From Bacteroidota bacterium (GTDB taxonomy: Bacteria > Bacteroidota > Bacteroidia > Bacteroidales > Bacteroidaceae), in contig JAFABV010000032.1 of NCBI GenBank assembly GCA_023425865.1, positions 1-26,519 of the forward strand: a stretch of 26,519 nt of DNA. The letters run 5' to 3'. Positions 23,044-26,519 of the stretch are shown here, in pieces. Under the pieces are notes generated by a model that worked only from the letters and a program-made list of their open reading frames with translations, had not been told where the DNA came from and did not search any database. Each line of letters begins with the position of its first letter. Position 1 is the first letter of the stretch. The position numbers were made by a program, and so were the translations under genes.

Positions 23044-23146
23044 GCTGTTGAGGCTTCCCCCGCCTGCTGTCAGGGCTTGGGCCGTGGACTGTATCGGGTG
23101 GAGAATAGCTGATAAGACAATCCGAATTACATAAATTCTCTTTCAA

Positions 23147-24196
23147 ATGAAGAAGTGGATGATGTTTCTCTGCTTCCTGTGGGTTGCCTGTGCCCGTGCG
23201 GGTGCAGACAACCTTAGGGAGGTGGAGCTTGGCGACTCGTGCATGGCACGCTTCGACCTCTTCCATGCCCTGCAGCACTATGAGGCCGCCCTTGCCCAGC
23301 GCGACGATGCCACGGTGCGCATGCTCCTGGCCGAGTGCCACTACCGCCGCCACGACTATGCCAAGTGCATATTGGTGCTCAAGCCCGTGCCCGACGACTC
23401 GCTCAGCCACGAGGCCATGCGGCGCGTGTATTACAGTAACAAGGAGTTGGGCGACCTGGGCAGCAGGGAGTATTGGGCGCGCACCATTGTCGGCCGCTAT
23501 CCCATGGACGGCGAGATGGTGGCAGAGCTGGGGGCGGTGTACCTGCTCACCAACATGGTCTACAAGGCCATAGAGGTATGTACGAAATATCGGGTGGAGG
23601 ATGCCCACCATGCGGCGGTGAACGGCGTGCTGGCCGATGCACACTTTGCGAACCGCGATTTTATGGAGGCCAGTGAACTCTATGAGGGCTTGCTGGCGGC
23701 TGGCGACAGCACCTATAACGTGCTCTTCAACCTCGGCGTATGCCATGAGCGGCTCGACCGGCCTGAGCGGGCCAAGGATTGTTTTAGCGAGGCCATCGCC
23801 CGTTCAGACTCGGCCATCGCCGGTGCCCTCTACCACCAGGGGGCGGTGCTCAACGCGCTGGGCGAGCCCACGGCGGCCCAGGCGTGCTTCGAGAAGGCCC
23901 TACAGGTGCTCACGCCCGACAACCTACAGATGTTCGTATGCTATCGGGGCATGGCAGAGAGCCATTATGCGCGGCGACAATACCGTGAGGCGGCCTATGC
24001 CTTCCACGAGGCCCTGCGCTACGATGCCACGTCGCTCACATCGTATTATTTCCTCGGCATTTGCCAAGGGGCAATGGGCAACCGGGGCGAGGCTGTGCGG
24101 CAGTTCAATACTTTTTTGTCTATGGCTGCCAAGGTGAGTGAACCCACCGAAAGTCTGAAGGGTATGATGAATGATGCCCGGCGACGCGTCAAGTGA
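23147..24196 (+). CDS. Secreted TPR-repeat protein
   Basis: The protein has 349 residues with a signal peptide (1 to about 19), so periplasmic or membrane-associated. The whole mature chain consists of tetratricopeptide-like helical pairs, with canonical spacing in segments such as ALQHYEAALAQ, ASELYEGLLAAGD, VLFNLGVCHERLDRPERAKDCFSEAI, ALYHQGAVLNALGEPTAAQACFEKAL and YREAAYAFHEALRYDATSLTSYYFLGIC. TPR proteins act as scaffolds. It lies 103 bp after the M56 gene on the same strand with no obvious promoter between, so it is probably the third gene of that operon and may bind a target or partner of the protease. Function is not known. Confidence 0.85.
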   Translation: MKKWMMFLCFLWVACARAGADNLREVELGDSCMARFDLFHALQHYEAALAQRDDATVRMLLAECHYRRHDYAKCILVLKPVPDDSLSHEAMRRVYYSNKELGDLGSREYWARTIVGRYPMDGEMVAELGAVYLLTNMVYKAIEVCTKYRVEDAHHAAVNGVLADAHFANRDFMEASELYEGLLAAGDSTYNVLFNLGVCHERLDRPERAKDCFSEAIARSDSAIAGALYHQGAVLNALGEPTAAQACFEKALQVLTPDNLQMFVCYRGMAESHYARRQYREAAYAFHEALRYDATSLTSYYFLGICQGAMGNRGEAVRQFNTFLSMAAKVSEPTESLKGMMNDARRRVK

Positions 24197-24247
24197 CCGT
24201 GGGCTGCTGGTGATGATGGCGCGCCGGGCGATGTAGACTGTGGGGGA

Positions 24248-25423
24248 CTATGACTTGCGGGCGTACGCCACAGTCTTTTGCCTGCCATCTATGCTCCGTA
24301 CCACCATGCGGTGGGTGCGGCCTTCGATGAACGGATAGCTCAGGAAATCGTCGAAGGTGTTGACGGCCTTGCCGTCGATGCTCACGATGATGTCGCCCTG
24401 ACGTAGCCCGGCCCGGTATTCGTCGCAGTCTTCGAGGATGAGACCCACGGTGGGGCGCCCTTGGCGTGGCACGTAGGCAATGTGGGGCAGACGGTTGTTC
24501 ACCGCCACGCTGTCATTGTCGTCGTAGGGCTGGAAGGTAATCTTGCGGCGGAAGCCGTTGATGGTCACCGTGCCGTAGTCGAAGATTTTGGCTCCGATGC
24601 GGCTGGCCCCTTGGGTGGTCATGGCACGCACGTCGGTGAAGGCGAAGTCGTCCCATTTCAGGCGGTCGAGCTTGAGAAACACCACCTCGTCGCGTTCCTC
24701 AGCCCCGATATGCCCGATGGCAAACGACCCTGTAGCGCGCCCCTCCACCTGGCTGCCCACGTTCTTGCTCTTGTAGGCGTGGGTGTCGAAGCTCTGCTTG
24801 TTCATGGCGAAGAGCTGCCGAGAGCCGGTGTCGAAGAGCACCTCGTCGACATGGCGCTTGAAGGGGCTCACCAGCACGTAGGGCACAAACCACTTGAGCT
24901 TGTAGCGCAGGCCGTAGCCCGGCTCGCCGTCGAAGAAGTCGCGGCGGTCGGTAATAATCATATAGCCCCGGCGCGTGTCGATTTTGCAGCATAGGCCTTT
25001 GTTGAAGAGGTCGAATCCTAATATGGCATCGTAGTCTGACCGGCTATACATGCGCTTGAACACCGATGCCACATAGTGCGACACGGTAAGGCGGCCCAAT
25101 GTGAAAGAGGGCAATTGAATGGCACGTATGGTGTCGCGATAGCCTGCCGCGTCATTGCTTACCACATTGCCCAGTTCTACTCCCCGGCTGAGAGGAGTGC
25201 CTTGATACACCACGCCTTGGCTCGAACCGGTGTCGAGGTTGAAGCGATAGTCGCGGCCTTGTATGTTGACCTTGACGTAAATCTGACCATCTTCGACCTC
25301 GATGGGAATGGTATCGGCAAAATTGTGCAGCGAATAACTGAAGTTGGCGTCATATCCCCGTAGCTGTGCATGAGAGAGCAGGGGTGCCAATATGGAGATA
25401 AGCGTGAGGATGATTCTGTGCAT
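24248..25423 (-). CDS. Secreted bilobal retropepsin-like aspartyl protease with PDZ domain
   Basis: The protein has 391 residues with a signal peptide (1-19). Two lobes each carry a catalytic-type motif: DTGSS at 64-68 followed by the AILGFDLF strand at about 133-140, and DTGSR at 198-202 followed by IGAKIF at about 276-281. The two Asp64 and Asp198 could form one active site in a single chain, as in pepsin, rather than by dimerisation as in retropepsins. Residues about 315-388 form a PDZ domain (VGLILEDCDEYRAGLRQGDIIVSIDGKAV). It is convergent with the TPR gene. It is probably periplasmic or lumenal to the outer membrane. The substrate is unknown. A start from the ATG at 25423 gives the proper signal sequence. 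Confidence 0.88.
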   Translation of the reverse strand: MHRIILTLISILAPLLSHAQLRGYDANFSYSLHNFADTIPIEVEDGQIYVKVNIQGRDYRFNLDTGSSQGVVYQGTPLSRGVELGNVVSNDAAGYRDTIRAIQLPSFTLGRLTVSHYVASVFKRMYSRSDYDAILGFDLFNKGLCCKIDTRRGYMIITDRRDFFDGEPGYGLRYKLKWFVPYVLVSPFKRHVDEVLFDTGSRQLFAMNKQSFDTHAYKSKNVGSQVEGRATGSFAIGHIGAEERDEVVFLKLDRLKWDDFAFTDVRAMTTQGASRIGAKIFDYGTVTINGFRRKITFQPYDDNDSVAVNNRLPHIAYVPRQGRPTVGLILEDCDEYRAGLRQGDIIVSIDGKAVNTFDDFLSYPFIEGRTHRMVVRSIDGRQKTVAYARKS

Positions 25424-25452
25424 GGCTTATTCTGATATAATAACTGTAAGGG

Positions 25453-25460
25453 CAAAGATA
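25453..25460 (-). promoter_or_regulatory. -7 promoter element of the aspartyl protease gene
   Basis: CAAAGATA on the plus strand reads TATCTTTG on the minus strand, matching TAnnTTTG, 29 bp before the start codon and identical to the element before the HAD gene. Confidence 0.55.
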
Positions 25461-25536
25461 CTTGTTTTTTATAAGCTAAACGAAGGCTTTACTGTTTTTT
25501 CATATAGGTTTGATAGGTGGTTTTGCTCTTTTTGGC

Positions 25537-25544
25537 TATCTTTG
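25537..25544 (+). promoter_or_regulatory. -7 promoter element very close to acetyltransferase start
   Basis: TATCTTTG matches TAnnTTTG but ends only six bases before the ATG at 25551, which would leave essentially no leader. Either the transcript is leaderless, translation starts at a later Met (residue 8, 25572), or the match is fortuitous. Confidence 0.4.
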
Positions 25545-25550
25545 CCATTG

Positions 25551-26105
25551 ATGAAAACAGAATTCCAGAAGATGCGGTCCGAAGAGTTGTATGACTTTTC
25601 CGACACGGAGATCAACCAGAGCGCCATACATGCCAAAGAAGCCTGCCTGCGGCTGAACCGGCTGTCACTGAGTTCGCCTGACTATCGTGAGGCTTTGCAA
25701 GACCTTATTCCAGGTATCCCTGATAGCACCTGCGTCTGTCCGCCCTTCCATTGTGACCATGGAAATGGCATTATCATGGGCGAGAACACGTTCTTGAATT
25801 ATAATTGCGTGATTCTTGATGGGGCGACGGTGACCATAGGAAATGATGTGAAGATTGGGCCCGGATGTCAGTTGGTGACTCCCCAGCATCCCATCGACTA
25901 TGTGGCGCGGCGCGGCACCTGTGAGACTTCTTATCCGATAGAAATCGGTGATGACACTTGGTTGGGCGCCGGTGTTATTGTTTGTCCGGGTGTCAAGATT
26001 GGCAAGCGGTGTATCATTGCCGCCGGTTCGGTGGTCATTCGTGATATACCCGATGACAGCATGGCCGCGGGAAATCCAGCCGTGGTGAAGAAAAGTCTGA
26101 GGTAG
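25551..26105 (+). CDS. Maltose/galactoside O-acetyltransferase-like hexapeptide protein
   Basis: The ATG at 25551 is chosen (184 residues) because MKTEFQKMRSEELYDFSD lines up with the N-terminus of maltose acetyltransferases; the longer upstream frame runs back through the divergent promoter. The N-terminal helices form the Maa/mac domain, followed by left-handed beta-helix hexapeptide turns (IIMGENTFLNYNCVILDGA, VTIGNDVKIGPGCQLVTPQHP). His113 in TPQHP corresponds to the catalytic histidine, and IEIGDDTWLGAGVIVCPGVKIG and AAGSVV complete the coil. It transfers acetyl from acetyl-CoA to a sugar hydroxyl; the real acceptor is unknown. The gene stands alone, divergent from the protease gene. Confidence 0.9.
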   Translation: MKTEFQKMRSEELYDFSDTEINQSAIHAKEACLRLNRLSLSSPDYREALQDLIPGIPDSTCVCPPFHCDHGNGIIMGENTFLNYNCVILDGATVTIGNDVKIGPGCQLVTPQHPIDYVARRGTCETSYPIEIGDDTWLGAGVIVCPGVKIGKRCIIAAGSVVIRDIPDDSMAAGNPAVVKKSLR

Positions 26106-26123
26106 GGTGGTGAGCCTTTACGC

Positions 26124-26210
26124 TTCATCTCTGCTTCCCGCTTGCTTCATCTCTGCTTCCCGCTTGCTTCGTTTCTGCTTCCCGCTTGCTTCGTTTCTGC
26201 TTCTCGATTG
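26124..26210. repeat. 22-bp tandem repeat, four copies
   Basis: Four imperfect units of CTTC(A/G)T(C/T)TCTGCTTCCCGCTTG type run from 26124 to 26210; the second lacks one C (21 bp). They are pyrimidine-rich on the plus strand, purine-rich on the minus strand, and start 18 bp after the acetyltransferase stop. They have no resemblance to the 23-bp arrays. The open minus-strand frame through them is low-complexity and not credible as a gene. Between this and the rrn promoter nothing else is coding. Confidence 0.8.
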
Positions 26211-26364
26211 TTTTTTTTGCTCCATCTGATGTGGCTTGCAAGCGCAGGAGAGTGGGGTTGGAATAATTTTTGAGGCTCTTATCGTAAGGGGTGATACATT
26301 TTGTATGGTGTTTATGTCTGTTCATCGCGTACCTATTATTATTAGAAAAAGCAGGTAAAAAAGG

Positions 26365-26393
26365 CATCAAAACAAACTTTTTTGATGTTTTTT
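26365..26393 (+). terminator. A/T-rich hairpin with T-run before the rrn promoter
   Basis: CATCAAAA (26365-26372) pairs with TTTTGATG (26380-26387), followed by six T. It could end the transcript of the acetyltransferase gene; the A/T-rich tract could also serve as an UP-like element for the promoter 21 bp downstream. Confidence 0.5.
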
Positions 26394-26413
26394 GAAAAAT
26401 AATCGCGGAAACA

Positions 26414-26445
26414 TTTGGAGGTAATGTGAAAAACCTATACCTTTG
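26414..26445 (+). promoter_or_regulatory. Strong Bacteroidota promoter, probably of an rRNA operon
   Basis: TTTG at 26414-26417 (-33) and TACCTTTG at 26438-26445 (-7) are 20 bp apart, an ideal match to the Bacteroidota housekeeping sigma-factor consensus, preceded by a long A/T-rich tract. This is the best full promoter match in the window. Together with the boxA-like leader downstream it indicates an rrn operon. Confidence 0.75.
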
Positions 26446-26487
26446 CACTCGCTTTCCGGAAATACGCCGGTCGGCACAAAAGAAAGA

Positions 26488-26498
26488 GTTCTTTGAAA
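26488..26498 (+). other. boxA-like rRNA leader sequence
   Basis: GTTCTTTGAAA recalls the boxA antitermination element in leaders of bacterial 16S rRNA genes. The following bases to the end of the window fit what I recall of Prevotella/Bacteroides 16S upstream leaders. The 16S gene itself is not in the window. Confidence 0.6.
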
Positions 26499-26519
26499 AG
26501 ATTTACATAGACAGAGTAG

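Noticed and set aside
26125..26448. 107-codon minus-strand frame at the right end
   Set aside because: It covers the 22-bp repeat, the hairpin and the rrn promoter; the Lys/Arg/Glu tail is only the translated repeat.

Overview
The window looks like chromosome from a Bacteroidota species, most likely Prevotella or a close relative (Prevotellaceae). Evidence: many genes are preceded by the Bacteroidota -7 promoter element TAnnTTTG; it carries TonB-dependent receptors with N-terminal carboxypeptidase-D-like domains, lipoproteins with a Cys-Ser-Ser-Asp-Asp-Asp type N-terminus, a dimeric eukaryote-type NADP isocitrate dehydrogenase and a BlaI/M56 pair; and its right edge looks like the leader of an rRNA operon. 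Genus is an inference; no rRNA gene itself is present.

Layout. 1-5.8 kb is housekeeping and envelope: an alanine-rich lipoprotein, an OmpA-domain lipoprotein, isocitrate dehydrogenase, then on the minus strand a YitT-family membrane protein and serine O-acetyltransferase. 5.8-19.4 kb is a phosphate-acquisition island, all on the plus strand: a Pit-type phosphate transporter with a PhoU-like tail; TonB receptor 1 plus a secreted TRAP/purple-acid-phosphatase-like enzyme; TonB receptor 2 plus a beta-helix lipoprotein; and a PhoB/PhoR-type two-component pair. 19.4-21 kb holds a Cof-type HAD phosphatase (minus) and a long gene-poor stretch with tandem repeats. 21-24.2 kb is a BlaI-type repressor, an M56 metallopeptidase fused to TonB-C and plug-like domains, and a TPR protein. 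24.2-26.1 kb holds a bilobal aspartyl-protease/PDZ protein (minus) and a maltose-acetyltransferase-like protein (plus). The last 400 bases hold a tandem repeat, an A/T-rich hairpin, and a strong promoter plus boxA-like leader typical of an rrn operon whose 16S gene would begin just outside the window.

The main discovery is regulatory. The four promoters of the phosphate island (transporter, receptor 1, receptor 2, phoBR) share one architecture: 5-nt elements of the type TGTAA/CGTCA repeated on an 11-bp pitch, with the last element starting exactly 16 bp upstream of a TAnnTTTG -7 element, and no recognisable -33 element. Receptors 1 and 2 each have six consecutive repeats with perfect 11-bp register. 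This is what a PhoB/OmpR-family activator operator should look like, and it ties the transporter, phosphatase, two outer-membrane receptors, surface lipoprotein and the regulator itself into one self-contained regulon. The proposed flow is: the TRAP-like phosphatase releases phosphate from esters, the receptors (one with a lipoprotein partner that is not SusD-like) bring phosphate or phosphorylated compounds through the outer membrane, the Pit-PhoU protein takes phosphate across the inner membrane, and PhoR/PhoB switch all of it on when phosphate is short. Substrates of the receptors and the role of the lipoprotein are not known from sequence.

Other second-look items are a 23-bp hairpin-forming tandem repeat family present at two loci 19 kb apart, paired palindromic operators at the BlaI-type gene, and a secreted protease with two DTGS lobes plus PDZ.
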